Below, in pieces: positions 1-11,189 of a DNA stretch of 64,000 nt. This DNA is from Rhizomicrobium sp. (GTDB lineage Bacteria > Pseudomonadota > Alphaproteobacteria > Micropepsales > Micropepsaceae), in NCBI GenBank assembly GCA_037200045.1, contig JBBCHM010000002.1, positions 1,043,241-1,107,240 on the forward strand. Reading direction: 5' to 3'. The first letter of the stretch is position 1; each line of letters starts with the position of its first letter. A program made the position numbers and the translations under genes. The notes beneath the pieces were generated by a model that saw nothing but the letters and a program-made list of their open reading frames with translations, searched no databases and was not told where the DNA came from.

Positions 1-201
1 CTTGTGTTCGGCGGCGAACTGACCGCGCCGCACAGCATGGAGTTCAAGGACCTCTCCAAGCTCGATCTCGTCGGCATGTATCCGAACTATGCCGAGGCCT
101 ACAAAGCCTGGCGCGGCAAGGCGCAGGCCACGGTGGACAATGCCCAGATGCGCTATTTTGTCGTGCACATCCATCGCCTGATGGAACCGGACGCGCCCTG
201 A
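1..201 (+). CDS. DUF4170 domain protein, C-terminal part (5' end outside window)
   Basis: The reading frame is open from base 1 and ends in TGA at 199-201, so only about 66 C-terminal residues are present. The segments FGGELTAPHSMEFKD, YAEAYKAWRGKAQATVDNA and MRYFVVHIHRL look like the small DUF4170 family, which in many alphaproteobacteria sits beside late lipid A genes. That fits the msbA-waaA-lpxK-lpxL run downstream. The family has no assigned biochemical function. The GTG at position 4 is internal rather than the start, because the similarity begins mid-domain. The family call rests on remembered motif patterns, not on a search. Confidence 0.7.
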   Translation, partial: LVFGGELTAPHSMEFKDLSKLDLVGMYPNYAEAYKAWRGKAQATVDNAQMRYFVVHIHRLMEPDAP

Positions 202-262
202 CGCCCGATTTGTTCCGCCCGGTTCGGGATGATAGACAGCGCCATCCCGATCAGAGAGACGC

Positions 263-1081
263 ATGCAGACGACGAGCGCGGAGCGCATCCACAGGAACTG
301 CCCGCTATGCGGCACGCCGCCGCCCGGCGGCGCGCCGGTGCGCTATTCGCATCCCGACTGGCCGCTGAAGCAGTGCCCCGAATGCGGCCTCGTCTATCTC
401 GAATACGCCCCCGCCTATGTGCGGCTGGAGGAGGAACTGGGCTTCACCCAGCAATACGAGAAGCAGTGGGAGCGCCGGCTGAAGGAACAGCCGATCCTGG
501 CGCGGCTCGACAAATGGACGATGTGGCGGCTGGGCATGTTCGGCGATCCGACGCCGGCCAGCGGCATGCGGTCCTGGGCCAAGCCGGGGCCGGTGCTCGA
601 CGTCGGCTGCGGCACCGGCGACGAATTCGCCAAGCTGCCGGAAGGCTACATCCCCTTCGGCATCGAGATCGAGAAGCGCGCGGCGGCCGAGGCGCAGGCG
701 ATCTTCGAGAAGCGCGGCGGCAAGGTCATCCTTGCGGACGGCGTCAGCGGACTGGCGCAATTGCCGGCGGACTATTTCACCGGTGCCGCGATGTGGGGCT
801 ATCTCGAACACGAATCCCAGCCGAAGGAAGCGCTGTCGGCCCTGCGCCGCGTCGTCAAGAAAGACGCCGTGGTCGTGGTTAAGGTGCCGAACTACGATTG
901 CTGGAATCGCAGCATCCTGGGCGAGAAATGGACCGGCTTCTGGCATCCCGACCACACGCAGTATTTCACGCCCGCAACCATGGCGCGCCTGGCTAAGGCG
1001 TGCGGCTTCCGCGCCAAATTCCGGCTTTATGGCCGCATCCCGCTCAATGACTACATGTATGCCATTTTGACGCCGGCCTGA
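263..1081 (+). CDS. Class I SAM-dependent methyltransferase with N-terminal zinc-ribbon-like motif
   Basis: A 272-residue protein. Near the N terminus are two CxxC pairs (CPLCG, then CPECG about 22 residues later), consistent with a small zinc ribbon. The methyltransferase core follows, with motif I VLDVGCGTGDEF around residues 112-123 and an acidic motif II (GIEIE). The late segment with YFTPATMARLAKACGF is typical of the Methyltransf_11/23 type. It lies between the DUF4170 gene and msbA on the same strand, so a role in modifying a surface glycan or lipid is an inference from context only; the substrate cannot be read from sequence. The ATG at 263 places the first CxxC about 15 residues in. 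Confidence 0.75.
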   Translation: MQTTSAERIHRNCPLCGTPPPGGAPVRYSHPDWPLKQCPECGLVYLEYAPAYVRLEEELGFTQQYEKQWERRLKEQPILARLDKWTMWRLGMFGDPTPASGMRSWAKPGPVLDVGCGTGDEFAKLPEGYIPFGIEIEKRAAAEAQAIFEKRGGKVILADGVSGLAQLPADYFTGAAMWGYLEHESQPKEALSALRRVVKKDAVVVVKVPNYDCWNRSILGEKWTGFWHPDHTQYFTPATMARLAKACGFRAKFRLYGRIPLNDYMYAILTPA

Positions 1082-1125
1082 GCCCGCCTCGCCCGGATCG
1101 CGGCAGCCATGCTAGAGCTTGCCCC

Positions 1126-2931
<1,806 letters not shown>

Positions 2932-2933
2932 GC

Positions 2934-4205
2934 ATGGCGCCGGCGGGTATCCTTCTCTATCGGGCAGTGACGCGGCTTCTGGCGCCGGCGGCGCCGATGC
3001 TGCTGCGACGGCGCGGGCGGCGCGGCAAGGAGCATCGCGACCGCGCGGCGGAGCGGCTGGGCCATGCCGGGGCGCCGCGGCCGGCGGGAAAGCTCGTCTG
3101 GGTGCATGGCGCGAGCAACGGCGAATGCCTGGCGGCGCTGCCGCTGATCGAGGCGCTGACGGCCAAGGGCATCGCGGTGCTGATGACCAGCGGCACCGTC
3201 ACCTCCGCCGAGCTGATGCAGGAGCGATTGCCGCCGGGCGCGATCCATCAATTCGTGCCGATCGACACGCCAGGCGCGACGCGGCGCTTCCTCGATCACT
3301 GGCGGCCGGACGCGGGATTGTTCGTCGATTCCGATCTGTGGCCGAACCTGATCCTGGGCGCCCATGCGCGCGGCGTGAAACTCGCGCTGGTCAATGCGCG
3401 GATGTCGCGGCGCTCCTTCGAGGGCTGGCGCTGGGCCAAGAAGACCGTCGCCACGATCCTGTCGGCCTTCGACGTCTGCCTGGCGCAGGACGAAGAGATC
3501 GCCGAACGCTTCCGCAAGCTGGGCGCGCCGGACGTGCGCGTGGCCGGAAGCCTGAAGGAGGACGCGCCGCCTTTGCCCTTCGACGCGGCGAAGCTCGCGG
3601 ACCTGAAGACCGCGATCGGGACGCGGCCGATCCTGTTGGCGGCGCAGACCCATCCGGGCGAGGACGAGACGATCCTGCCGGCGCAGGACGCGCTGAGGCG
3701 CACCCATCCCGACCTGCTGACCATCATCGTGCCGCGCCATCCGTCGCGCGGCGCCGACATCGCGATGCTGTGCGACACGCGCAAGGCGGCGCGGCGGGCG
3801 CTGGGCGACGCCATCGCGCCGGACACCGAGGTCTATATCGCCGATACGCTGGGCGAGCTCGGGCTGTTCTACCGGCTGACGCCGTTCTGCTTCGTCGGCG
3901 GCACGCTGATCCCGGCCGGCGGCCACAATCCGCTGGAGCCGGCGCGGCTGCACTGCGCCGTGATGGCGGGGCCGCACACGCACAATTCGGCGAGCGCCTA
4001 TGCCGCGATCTTCGCGGCGCAAGGGCTGGGCCTGGTGCGTTCCAGCGCCGAGATCGTGGCGCTGGCGGCGCGGCTGATTGAGCATCCGGACGAGGCGAAA
4101 GCCCTGGGCGACGCGGCGGCGCGCGGCGCGGCGGCGCTGGGCGGCGCCGTCGCCAAAACCATCGACGTCGTCGACATCCTGCTGGGCGGCCATGCGACCG
4201 CCTGA
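2934..4205 (+). CDS. waaA: 3-deoxy-D-manno-octulosonic acid (Kdo) transferase
   Basis: About 423 residues of a GT-B glycosyltransferase of the WaaA/KdtA family, which transfers Kdo from CMP-Kdo onto the lipid IVA precursor at the inner membrane. Family landmarks are WVHGASNGECLAALPLIEAL (N-terminal domain), the DSDLWPNLI stretch, RMSRRSFEGWR, and the late GGTLIPAGGHNPLEPA motif that binds the sugar nucleotide. ATG 2934 is chosen; a TTG at 2928 overlapping the msbA stop would add two residues. The 3' end overlaps lpxK by 14 bases, supporting translational coupling. Length is normal for the family. Confidence 0.93.
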   Translation: MAPAGILLYRAVTRLLAPAAPMLLRRRGRRGKEHRDRAAERLGHAGAPRPAGKLVWVHGASNGECLAALPLIEALTAKGIAVLMTSGTVTSAELMQERLPPGAIHQFVPIDTPGATRRFLDHWRPDAGLFVDSDLWPNLILGAHARGVKLALVNARMSRRSFEGWRWAKKTVATILSAFDVCLAQDEEIAERFRKLGAPDVRVAGSLKEDAPPLPFDAAKLADLKTAIGTRPILLAAQTHPGEDETILPAQDALRRTHPDLLTIIVPRHPSRGADIAMLCDTRKAARRALGDAIAPDTEVYIADTLGELGLFYRLTPFCFVGGTLIPAGGHNPLEPARLHCAVMAGPHTHNSASAYAAIFAAQGLGLVRSSAEIVALAARLIEHPDEAKALGDAAARGAAALGGAVAKTIDVVDILLGGHATA

Positions 4206-5178
4206 TTTCTGGACCCGCAAGGATCTCGTCTCGCAGCTCGCAGTGCGGCTGCTGACGCCGTTCGGCTGGCTCTATGGCTTGAGCGTGCGCTATCGCGCGA
4301 GCCATGCCACGCCCTACCAGTCGGCGGCGCGGGTGGTGTGCGTCGGCAATCTCACCGCGGGCGGCACGGGCAAGACGCCGATCGCGCTGGCGATCGCGCG
4401 CGCGCTGATCGCGCGCGGCGCGCGGCCGGTGTTTCTCACCCGCGGCTATGGCGGCAAGGTGAAGGGGCCGGCCTTCGTCGCGGCCGACGACCGCGCCACC
4501 CATGTCGGCGACGAGCCGCTGCTGCTGGCGTCGGTCGCGCCGGTGATCGTCTCCGCCGACCGCGCCGCCGGGGCGAAGCTCGCCGAGGAGCACGGCTTCG
4601 ACGTCATCATCATGGACGACGGCCACCAGAATTTTTCGCTGGCGAAGGATTTGTCGCTGATCGTCGTCGATGCCGAGGCCGGCTTCGGAAACCATCGCGT
4701 GCTGCCGGCCGGTCCCCTGCGCGAGCCGGTGGCCCAGGGCCTGGCGCGCGCCGACGCGGTGATCGTGAGCGGGCTCGGCAATCCGCCGCTGGGCGGTTTC
4801 GTCAGGCCTGTGATCCGCGCCACTTTGGTACAGGACAAGAGCGTGGTCGGCGCCGGAACCCGCGTGGTGGCCTTCGCCGGCATCGGCCGGCCGGCGAAAT
4901 TCTTCGCGTCGCTGGCGGCGCTCGGCGCCGACATCGTGGAGCAGCGGCCCTATGGCGACCACCATGTCTACACGCAGTCGGAGATCGCCCGGATGCGGGC
5001 GCGGGCCCGCGCCGAGAACGCGCTTCTGGTCACCACCGAGAAGGACTATGTCCGGCTGACGCCCGCGGAGCGCGAGGGAATTGTCGCGGTTCCGGTACAT
5101 TCGCAGTTCGGCGACCCGGCCGCGCTGGGCGCCTTGCTTGACAGGCTTGGCGGGCGTGGGCTACCGCCCAAGGCCTGA
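4192..5178 (+). CDS. lpxK: Tetraacyldisaccharide 4'-kinase
   Basis: A 328-residue lipid A 4'-kinase acting on the cytoplasmic face of the inner membrane. The P-loop GNLTAGGTGKTPIALA is the LpxK-specific Walker A region. Other family signs are the TRGYGG segment, the MDDGHQN motif (Asp-Asp-Gly-His) and VTTEKDYVRL near the C terminus. The start is ATG 4192 (MRPPDFWTRKD), matching the family's usual N terminus. The frame stays open further upstream, but that would bury the start inside waaA. The stop TGA shares bases with the ATG of the next gene (ATGA at 5175-5181 region), so expression is probably coupled. Confidence 0.95.
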   Translation: MRPPDFWTRKDLVSQLAVRLLTPFGWLYGLSVRYRASHATPYQSAARVVCVGNLTAGGTGKTPIALAIARALIARGARPVFLTRGYGGKVKGPAFVAADDRATHVGDEPLLLASVAPVIVSADRAAGAKLAEEHGFDVIIMDDGHQNFSLAKDLSLIVVDAEAGFGNHRVLPAGPLREPVAQGLARADAVIVSGLGNPPLGGFVRPVIRATLVQDKSVVGAGTRVVAFAGIGRPAKFFASLAALGADIVEQRPYGDHHVYTQSEIARMRARARAENALLVTTEKDYVRLTPAEREGIVAVPVHSQFGDPAALGALLDRLGGRGLPPKA

Positions 5179-6146
5179 TGACCGACGGGCCAACCCTGCC
5201 GCTCGCGATGAAGCTGCGCTATGGCGCGGAAGCGGCGGCGTTCTTTTCGTATATCGGATTCTGCCGGATGCTCGGCCTTGGCGCCGCATCCGCGCTGGGC
5301 GGTTTCATCGGGCGAAACGTCTTCTATCGCGTGCGCGGCATCATGAACCGGGCGCGAGAGAATTTGCGCGCGGCCTTCCCGGAGAAGAGCGCGGCCGAGA
5401 TCGAAGCGATTGTACTGGAGATGTGCGACAACCTGGGCCGCACGGTCGCCGAATACGCCCATCTCGACAAATTCTCCATGCACGGGGAGAACCCGCGACT
5501 GGAGATCGTCAATCCCGACACCGGGCGCGACGCGATGGCGAGCGGCAAGGGCGTGATGTTCTTCTCCGGCCATTTCGCCAATTGGGAGATGATGCCGTTC
5601 ATCGCCCGCCAGCTCGGCTTCGAGGGCGGCGAGGTCTACCGGCCGCCGAACAATCCGATCATCGACCGCTGGCTGGTGGCGCAGCGGATCAAGAACGGCC
5701 CCGCCGACCAGATCGCCAAGGGCCCCCGGGGCACGCGCAAGATCTTCACGCTGCTCAGACGCGGCAAGGCGATCTTCCTTCTGACCGACCAGAAGACCAA
5801 TGAGGGCATCGCGGCGCCGTTCTTCGGCCGCGAGGCGATGACGACGCCGGCGCCCGCGGTGCTGGCGCTGAAGCTGGGCTCGATCCTGCTGCCGGCCTCG
5901 AACGAGCGGCTGCCGGGCGCGCGCTTCCGCATGACGATCCATCCGCCGCTCCGGTTCACGCCGACCGGCGACCAGGACCGCGACGTGCAGGCGCTGACCT
6001 GCCTGATCAACGACGCGGTGGAGACGATGGTGCGGGCACGGCCGTCGCAATGGCTGTGGATCCACCGCCGCTGGCCGACCGCGCGGGCGCAGGACCAGAT
6101 CGGCGGGAAACGCAGCGTTCAGGTGCTGCGCGACGAGCCCGCCTAA
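5178..6146 (+). CDS. Late lipid A acyltransferase (LpxL/HtrB family)
   Basis: A 322-residue membrane-associated acyltransferase of the LpxL/HtrB lauroyl-transferase family, which adds secondary acyl chains to Kdo-lipid A. The catalytic HX4(D/E) box is visible as FFSGHFANWEMMPF, and a second conserved block is FLLTDQKTNEGIAAPFFG. It closes the msbA-waaA-lpxK operon, starting at ATG 5178 on the last base of the lpxK stop codon. Which acyl chain and position it uses cannot be told. A dispersed repeat element begins 25 bases after its stop. Confidence 0.87.
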   Translation: MTDGPTLPLAMKLRYGAEAAAFFSYIGFCRMLGLGAASALGGFIGRNVFYRVRGIMNRARENLRAAFPEKSAAEIEAIVLEMCDNLGRTVAEYAHLDKFSMHGENPRLEIVNPDTGRDAMASGKGVMFFSGHFANWEMMPFIARQLGFEGGEVYRPPNNPIIDRWLVAQRIKNGPADQIAKGPRGTRKIFTLLRRGKAIFLLTDQKTNEGIAAPFFGREAMTTPAPAVLALKLGSILLPASNERLPGARFRMTIHPPLRFTPTGDQDRDVQALTCLINDAVETMVRARPSQWLWIHRRWPTARAQDQIGGKRSVQVLRDEPA

Positions 6147-6170
6147 GGCACCGCCCACCAAATACCCATT

Positions 6171-6253
6171 GTCATTCGCCGCGAATGCGGCGAACCCAGG
6201 TGACACCTTGCGTACGGACGTCAACTGGGTCCGCCGCATTCGCGGCGGATGAC
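6171..6253. repeat. Dispersed inverted-repeat element, copy 1 (CCGCCG stem variant)
   Basis: This 83 bp element begins GTCATTCGCCGCGAATGCGG and ends with the inverted form CCGCATTCGCGGCGGATGAC. The inner boxes AACCCAGGTGA and TCAACTGGGT are also inverted. Each half contains its own small hairpin (CGCCGC-GAAT-GCGGCG). Related copies lie at 7392, 23190 and 32894, with a half copy at 30691, a single hairpin at 40082 and a copy split by an IS at 14913/16111. It sits between the convergent ends of the acyltransferase and the M23 peptidase gene. Confidence 0.85.
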
Positions 6254-6281
6254 ACCGTTTGATATTTGCACAATCTGTGTC

Positions 6282-7118
6282 TCACGCCCTCGGCGGCGCT
6301 GGCGTTCGCGTCGAGAGCGACGGGTCGAGCTTCACCTGGAACCAGTTCATCCCCCAATGCAGATGAGGACCCGTGGCGCGGCCGGTCTTGCCGATATGAC
6401 CGATCACATCGCCGCGCTTCACCGCATCGCCGACAGCCGCGAGGCGCCTGCTCTGGTGCATGTAATGCGTGAACACGCCATGACCGTGGTCGAGCAGCGT
6501 GAAGCCGCCTTCGAGATAGAAATCGTCGGTGAGCAGCACCACCGCGTCGGTGGGCGCGTGGATCGGGGTGCCTTCGACATTGGCCATGTCGACGCCGAAA
6601 TGCGGCGACATCGGCGTGCCGTTGTCGATGCGCTGGCTGCCGAACACCCCGCTCATGATGCCGGGCGCCGGCCAATCGAACGGCTCGGCGAACCAGATGT
6701 GCTCGCTGTCGGTGCGGCGCGCCTCGGCGAGGCGGGCATGCTCGCGCTTGATGCGCTCGACGACCTCGGCCGGCGGCGTGACGGTGTTCTGCGGCAGGCC
6801 GTTGACGTGCTGGACGTTGTATTGGCGCACCAGCGGCGTCACGTCGCGCGTCTCGGTCGTGCCGTCCGCGAAGATTGCCGCGAGATGGGCCGGCCTGGTC
6901 TGGTCCCAGTCGAGGCCGAAGGCGAAGAGCCCGTCGGGCGAGACGTGCAGCGGATTGCCGTCCAGCGTGACGCGGGCGCCGGCTTCGGCGCGGCCGACGA
7001 CGAGACCGCCCTGCTCCATCGAGCCGGTCAGCGACAGCCGCGCCGGCGCGGCGCGGACGAGCGACGGCGCAAAGGCCACGGCAAGACCGGTCGCCAGCAC
7101 CCGGCGTCGCGAAATCAC
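6282..7118 (-). CDS. M23 family metallopeptidase (LysM-free, signal-bearing)
   Basis: About 278 residues. The N terminus (ISRRRVLATGLAVAFAPSLV then RAAPA) resembles a twin-arginine or Sec signal, so the protein is probably periplasmic. The C-terminal half is a lysostaphin-type M23 domain: zinc ligands in SPHFGVDMAN (HxxxD) and the HxH motif in GPHLHWG. Such enzymes cut peptidoglycan cross-links, or are degenerate activators; both zinc motifs are intact here. The start is GTG 7118, which overlaps the stop of the upstream DUF2093 gene (GTGA). The frame runs open further upstream, but that would overlap DUF2093 by 80 bases. Confidence 0.88.
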   Translation of the reverse strand: MISRRRVLATGLAVAFAPSLVRAAPARLSLTGSMEQGGLVVGRAEAGARVTLDGNPLHVSPDGLFAFGLDWDQTRPAHLAAIFADGTTETRDVTPLVRQYNVQHVNGLPQNTVTPPAEVVERIKREHARLAEARRTDSEHIWFAEPFDWPAPGIMSGVFGSQRIDNGTPMSPHFGVDMANVEGTPIHAPTDAVVLLTDDFYLEGGFTLLDHGHGVFTHYMHQSRRLAAVGDAVKRGDVIGHIGKTGRATGPHLHWGMNWFQVKLDPSLSTRTPAPPRA

Positions 7119-7342
7119 TTGGGAGTCTTCCCGGCTTCCTGCATGCGCTTCAGGGCCACGACGGGATTGGCGTAGGGCTCCTGGAGGTCGACGCTCCAAT
7201 AGCGCAGCGCCTCGATCGGAATGTGCACGCCGGTGACGGCGCAGGGCACGAAGGAGCCGGCCTTCACGACGCGAAATTCGCCGTCGAGATATTCGAGCAC
7301 GGCCTGGCCTTCGGGGCGGAGATCGCGGTCCATCTTGTTCAT
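7115..7342 (-). CDS. DUF2093 domain protein
   Basis: A 75-residue protein starting at ATG 7342; a GTG at 7351 would add three residues. The segments VLEYLDGEFRVVKAGSFVPC, AVTGVHIPIEALRYWSVD and QEPYANP match the short alphaproteobacterial DUF2093 family, whose function is unknown. The pattern of a small beta-rich domain with one Cys suggests a zinc-ribbon-like or structural role, but only one cysteine is present. It is translationally coupled to the M23 peptidase (GTGA overlap) and lies downstream of xseA, an arrangement I associate with other alphaproteobacteria. Confidence 0.82.
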   Translation of the reverse strand: MNKMDRDLRPEGQAVLEYLDGEFRVVKAGSFVPCAVTGVHIPIEALRYWSVDLQEPYANPVVALKRMQEAGKTPK

Positions 7343-7391
7343 GGGTGTCACATTAGAGCCGTTTCACGATGGACGAAATCACAAATTCGGT

Positions 7392-7522
7392 GTCATGGCC
7401 CGCGAATGCGGGCCACCCAGGTGATACGAGCTCAAACCGCGTGGATTTCCGAGAGAGCAACTCCCAAAACTTACGACATCGTGCAGATTTCAACTGGGTG
7501 GCCCGCATTCGCAGGCCATGAC
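7392..7522. repeat. Dispersed inverted-repeat element, copy 2 (GGCCCG stem variant)
   Basis: A 131 bp element. It opens GTCATGGCCCGCGAATGCGG followed by GCCACCCAGGTGA, and closes with CAACTGGGTGGCCCGCATTC then GCAGGCCATGAC, giving terminal inverted repeats of about 33 bp. The interior of about 65 bp includes GTGCAGATTTCAACTGGG, close to the interior of copy 4 (ATGCAGACTTCAACTGGG). It separates xseA from DUF2093. Confidence 0.88.
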
Positions 7523-7535
7523 AGCTAGGGGGTGT

Positions 7536-8951
7536 TTAGAACAAACTCCCCTGCCCGCCCGGCTTGGGTTTTGTTTTCGGTTTCGGCGGCGCGGCGCCGT
7601 CGGAAGTGGCGCCCTGTTCGCCGTCGGCGAAGGTCAGCGTCAGGCGCTCGCCCGGCGCGACCGAGGCGGCGCGGCGGCGGACATGGCCGTCCTCGCCGCG
7701 CACCAGCGCGAAGCCGCGCTCCAGCGCGGAGCGGTAGGACGAGCTTTCCAGAACCCGGCCGAGGGATTGAAGATGTTTGCGGCGCTCCGCGAGGTGGAGA
7801 CGCTGCACGCGGGCGAGCCGCTGGCCGAGCGCGGCGGTGCGCTCGCCGCCGAGGCCGATCTGGCGGGCGATCCGGTTGGGGCGCAGCACGGCGGCGGCCT
7901 CGGTCAGGGCGCGGCGGTGCTCCTGCAGGTTGGTGCGCAGCGCCTTGCCGAGATTCTCCCCGGCATAGTCCAAGCGTTGGCGCGGCTGGGCAAAGAGCGC
8001 CTCGGCGCGCGGCAACACGCGGGCAAGCTGCGCCAGATGGCGGCGGCGGTCGTCCATGCTCTTGGTGAAGCTGCGCAGCAGGCGGCGGGTGAAATCCAGC
8101 GTCTGGCCGAGCAGTTCGGTGCGCACCGGGACGGCAAGCTCGGCGGCGGCGGTCGGCGTCGGGGCACGGACATCGGCGACGAAATCGATCAGCGTGGTGT
8201 CGGTCTCGTGGCCGACGGCGGAGATCAGCGGGATCGTGCTCTCGAACACGGCGCGGACGACGGCTTCCTCGTTGAAGGCCATCAGGTCCTCGACCCCGCC
8301 GCCGCCGCGCGCGACGATCAGAAGGTCGGGCCGCGGCAGCTTGCCGCCCGGCGTCAGCGCGTTGAAGCCGCGGATGGCGGCGGCGACCTCGGCCGCGGCG
8401 CGCTCGCCCTGCACGGGAACCGGCCAGAGCAGGACGCGGCGCGGGAAGCGCGCGTCCAGCCGGTGCATGATGTCGCGGATCACCGCGCCGGTCGGCGAGG
8501 TGATGACACCGATGACCTCGGGAAGGAAGGGGAGCTTCTTCTTGTGGCCGGCGTCGAACAGGCCCTCGGCGGTGAGCTTCTTCTTGCGCTCCTCCAGCAT
8601 CGCCATGAGGGCGCCGAGGCCGGCGAGTTCGACCTGCTCGACCACGATCTGGTAGCGCGAGGAGCCGGCATAGGTGGTGAGGCGGCCGGTGCAGACGACT
8701 TCCAGGCCGGCCTGCGGCTTGACCTTGAGCCGCTGCGCCGTGCCGCGCCAGATGACGGCGTTGAGCACGGCCTTGTCGTCCTTGAGGTCGAAATAGACAT
8801 GGCCGGAGGAGTGAAATTTCAGGCCCGAAATCTCGCCGCGCACGCGGACGAAGGCGAAGGCGTCCTCCACGGTGCGCTTGAGCGCCGAGGAGATCTCGCT
8901 GACGGAATATTCCGGCAGGTTGGGAAGCAGGTTGGCGGCGGGTTCGGACAT
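7536..8951 (-). CDS. xseA: Exodeoxyribonuclease VII large subunit
   Basis: A 471-residue protein with the XseA layout: an N-terminal OB-fold nucleic-acid-binding domain (residues about 15-115, including the [20 protein letters not shown] block), the catalytic core with [36 protein letters not shown] and [20 protein letters not shown], and a long coiled-coil region before a short C-terminal tail. With XseB it forms a nuclease that degrades single-stranded DNA to short oligonucleotides. The xseB gene is about 46 kb away at 54577-54841. The C terminus is lysine/proline-rich ([17 protein letters not shown]). Confidence 0.96.
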   Translation of the reverse strand: MSEPAANLLPNLPEYSVSEISSALKRTVEDAFAFVRVRGEISGLKFHSSGHVYFDLKDDKAVLNAVIWRGTAQRLKVKPQAGLEVVCTGRLTTYAGSSRYQIVVEQVELAGLGALMAMLEERKKKLTAEGLFDAGHKKKLPFLPEVIGVITSPTGAVIRDIMHRLDARFPRRVLLWPVPVQGERAAAEVAAAIRGFNALTPGGKLPRPDLLIVARGGGGVEDLMAFNEEAVVRAVFESTIPLISAVGHETDTTLIDFVADVRAPTPTAAAELAVPVRTELLGQTLDFTRRLLRSFTKSMDDRRRHLAQLARVLPRAEALFAQPRQRLDYAGENLGKALRTNLQEHRRALTEAAAVLRPNRIARQIGLGGERTAALGQRLARVQRLHLAERRKHLQSLGRVLESSSYRSALERGFALVRGEDGHVRRRAASVAPGERLTLTFADGEQGATSDGAAPPKPKTKPKPGGQGSLF

Positions 8952-8954
8952 GAC

Positions 8955-9122
8955 TTAGCGGCGACCGCGCTCGGCCTTATAGTCGTATGTTGGATCCCAA
9001 TCCAACTTGCCAAAGAGGTCGAGTATGGGTCTCTGGCGCGCCGCAATTTGCGCGCGCGTCAGTTTCGCGGGATTCTTCTTGGCGCGCTGCAAGCGGACAG
9101 AATCGGCTGGTCGTTTTTTCAT
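8955..9122 (-). CDS. Small VapB-like (DUF2191-type) antitoxin-like protein, orphan
   Basis: A 55-codon frame on the minus strand from ATG 9122 to TAA 8957-8955, three bases before the xseA start. The product is basic at the N terminus (MKKRPADSVRLQRAKKNPAK) and ends ILDLFGKLDWDPTYDYKAER then GRR. The tail LFG-x-(L/I)-DWDP-x-YDYKAER is the C-terminal signature I know from VapB/DUF2191 antitoxins, which neutralise PIN-domain toxins. No toxin gene is adjacent, and the protein lacks an obvious N-terminal DNA-binding ribbon, so it may be a solitary or shortened antitoxin. The function is inferred from the tail only. Confidence 0.6.
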   Translation of the reverse strand: MKKRPADSVRLQRAKKNPAKLTRAQIAARQRPILDLFGKLDWDPTYDYKAERGRR

Positions 9123-9196
9123 CGGCCGCTGAGTTTAACAGAAATGACAATCACACGTGACTTGTTTTTGGCTCTCGCCGCCCTTAGACGCGAAGC

Positions 9197-10468
9197 ATGA
9201 AAGTCCTTCTTGTCGGCTCCGGAGGCCGGGAGCATGCGATGGCCTGGGCGATCTCGGCCAGCCCGCTGCTCACCAAGCTCTATTGCGCGCCCGGCAATGC
9301 CGGGATTGCTGAGGTCGCGGAGTGCGTGCCGATACCGGCGATGGATTTCGCCGCGCTGGTGGGCTTCGCCAAAGAGACGGGAATCGACTTCGCGGTGATC
9401 GCCTCCGACCAGCCGCTGGTCGGCGGGCTGTGGGATGCGTTCGAGGCGGCGGGCATCCGCGCCACCGGGCCGAGCAAGGCAGCGGCGGTGCTGGAGGGCT
9501 CCAAGGGCTTCGTCAAGGACCTCTGCGCCGAATACGGCATCCCCACGGCGGCCTACCGGCGCTTCACCGAGGCGGCGGGCGCCAAGGCGTTCGCCGATAC
9601 GCTCGGCCTGCCGGTGGTGGTCAAGGCGGACGGCTGGGCGGCGGGCAAGGGCGTGATCGTCGCGGAGAGCCGCGGCGACGCGCACAAGGCTATCGACTTC
9701 ATGTTCGAGGGCGGCTTCGGCGACGGCGGCCATGCGGTCGTGGTCGAGGAATTCATGGCGGGCGAGGAGGCGAGCTTCTTCGCGCTCAGCGACGGCGAGA
9801 CCGTCATCCCCCTGGCCGGGGCGCAGGACCACAAGCGCGCCTTCGACGGCGACAAGGGGCCGAACACCGGCGGCATGGGGGCCTATTCGCCCGCGCCGGT
9901 GCTGTCGCCGGCGATGGAGGCGCTGGCGATGGAGCGTTTCATCAAGCCGACCGCGGCGGCGATGCGCGCCAAGGGTATTGCCTATGTCGGCGTGATGTAT
10001 CTGGGACTGATGTTCACCAAGGACGGACCGAAGCTGGTCGAATACAATTGCCGCTTCGGCGATCCGGAATGCCAGGTGCTGATGCCGCGGCTGAAGAGCG
10101 ACCTGCTGACCGCGTTGCTTGCGATGCGCGATGGAATGCTCAAGGACATCGACCTGCGCTGGAGCGACGAGGTGGCGCTGACCGTGGCGATGGCGTCGAA
10201 GGGCTATCCCGGCGCCTATGAGAAGGGACAAGTCATCACGGGCCTTGAAGAGGCCGCGCGGCTGCCGGGCGTGCAGATCTTCCATGCCGGAACCGAACGG
10301 CGCGACGGCCGCATCGTGGCGGTGGGCGGCCGCGTTCTGAGCGTCACCGCGACGGGCAAGACGGTGGCGGAGGCGCGGGCGCGGGCCTATGCGGCGGTCG
10401 ATCTGATCCATTGGGACGGCTGTTTCGCGCGGCGCGACATCGGCTGGCGGGCGCTGGCGCGCAGATGA
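9197..10468 (+). CDS. purD: Phosphoribosylamine-glycine ligase (GAR synthetase)
   Basis: A 423-residue ATP-grasp enzyme that joins glycine to 5-phosphoribosylamine in the second step of purine synthesis. Family marks are the N-terminal [16 protein letters not shown], the ATP-grasp segments [18 protein letters not shown] and [40 protein letters not shown], and the metal-binding [17 protein letters not shown]. It is divergent from the antitoxin-like gene and xseA. The stop overlaps the ATG of a HAD hydrolase gene (ATGA). Confidence 0.97.
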   Translation: MKVLLVGSGGREHAMAWAISASPLLTKLYCAPGNAGIAEVAECVPIPAMDFAALVGFAKETGIDFAVIASDQPLVGGLWDAFEAAGIRATGPSKAAAVLEGSKGFVKDLCAEYGIPTAAYRRFTEAAGAKAFADTLGLPVVVKADGWAAGKGVIVAESRGDAHKAIDFMFEGGFGDGGHAVVVEEFMAGEEASFFALSDGETVIPLAGAQDHKRAFDGDKGPNTGGMGAYSPAPVLSPAMEALAMERFIKPTAAAMRAKGIAYVGVMYLGLMFTKDGPKLVEYNCRFGDPECQVLMPRLKSDLLTALLAMRDGMLKDIDLRWSDEVALTVAMASKGYPGAYEKGQVITGLEEAARLPGVQIFHAGTERRDGRIVAVGGRVLSVTATGKTVAEARARAYAAVDLIHWDGCFARRDIGWRALARR

Positions 10469-11082
10469 GCAGACCGGTCGAGGCGTTGTTGTTCGACCTC
10501 GGCGGCGTGATGACCGAAATCGATTTCGTGCGCATCACCGCCAGGTGGGCCATGCATGCCGGCGAGCCGCATCGCGCGATCCACGCGCGCTTCACGCACG
10601 ACGAAGCGTATGAGCGCCACGAACGCAACGAGATCAGTGCCGGCGAATATTTCGCATCGCTGCGGAATTCCCTCGGCATCGACCTGACGGACGCGCAATT
10701 CCTGGACGGCTGGAACGCGATCTTCGCCGGCATCGTTCCCGGTTTCCCGGACCTGCTGGCGCGCGCCGCCGCCCGCCTGCCGGTCTACGCCTTCACCAAC
10801 ACCAATCGGGCGCACGAGGCGTGCTGGTCGGTTCGGTTTGCCGACGATCTGAAGCCGTTCCGCAAGATATTCGTGTCGTCCACCATCGGGCTGCGCAAGC
10901 CGGAGAAGGCGGCGTTCGATCACGTGACGCGGGAAATCGGCGTGCCGCCCGCGCGCATCCTGTTCTTCGACGACAGCCTCGCCAATGTCGAAGGCGCGCG
11001 GGCGGCCGGGCTTCAGGCCGTCCTCGTGCGATCCAATGCCGATGTCGCGGCGGCGCTGGAGCCGATCCTGGCGGGGACCTAG
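10465..11082 (+). CDS. HAD-superfamily hydrolase, YihX-like
   Basis: A 205-residue HAD hydrolase. Motif I is [11 protein letters not shown]: the usual DxD is DLG, as in the YihX/haloacid-dehalogenase-like branch. Motif II is the TNTN segment, motif III a lysine in LRKPEKAAF, and motif [20 protein letters not shown]. YihX-type proteins are phosphatases acting on sugar phosphates, but the substrate is not readable here. The start ATG 10465 overlaps the purD stop; the frame upstream to 10411 lies inside purD and is ignored. Confidence 0.82.
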   Translation: MSRPVEALLFDLGGVMTEIDFVRITARWAMHAGEPHRAIHARFTHDEAYERHERNEISAGEYFASLRNSLGIDLTDAQFLDGWNAIFAGIVPGFPDLLARAAARLPVYAFTNTNRAHEACWSVRFADDLKPFRKIFVSSTIGLRKPEKAAFDHVTREIGVPPARILFFDDSLANVEGARAAGLQAVLVRSNADVAAALEPILAGT

Positions 11083-11189
11083 GACAACAACGCCGCGCGC
11101 CGCCACGGCGTCGCCCGGCGGGCGAGCGGTTGACGCCTTGCCGCCGAAGCACGACAATACTTTGGTCCGCGTTTGCCAGAGTGGAGCCG

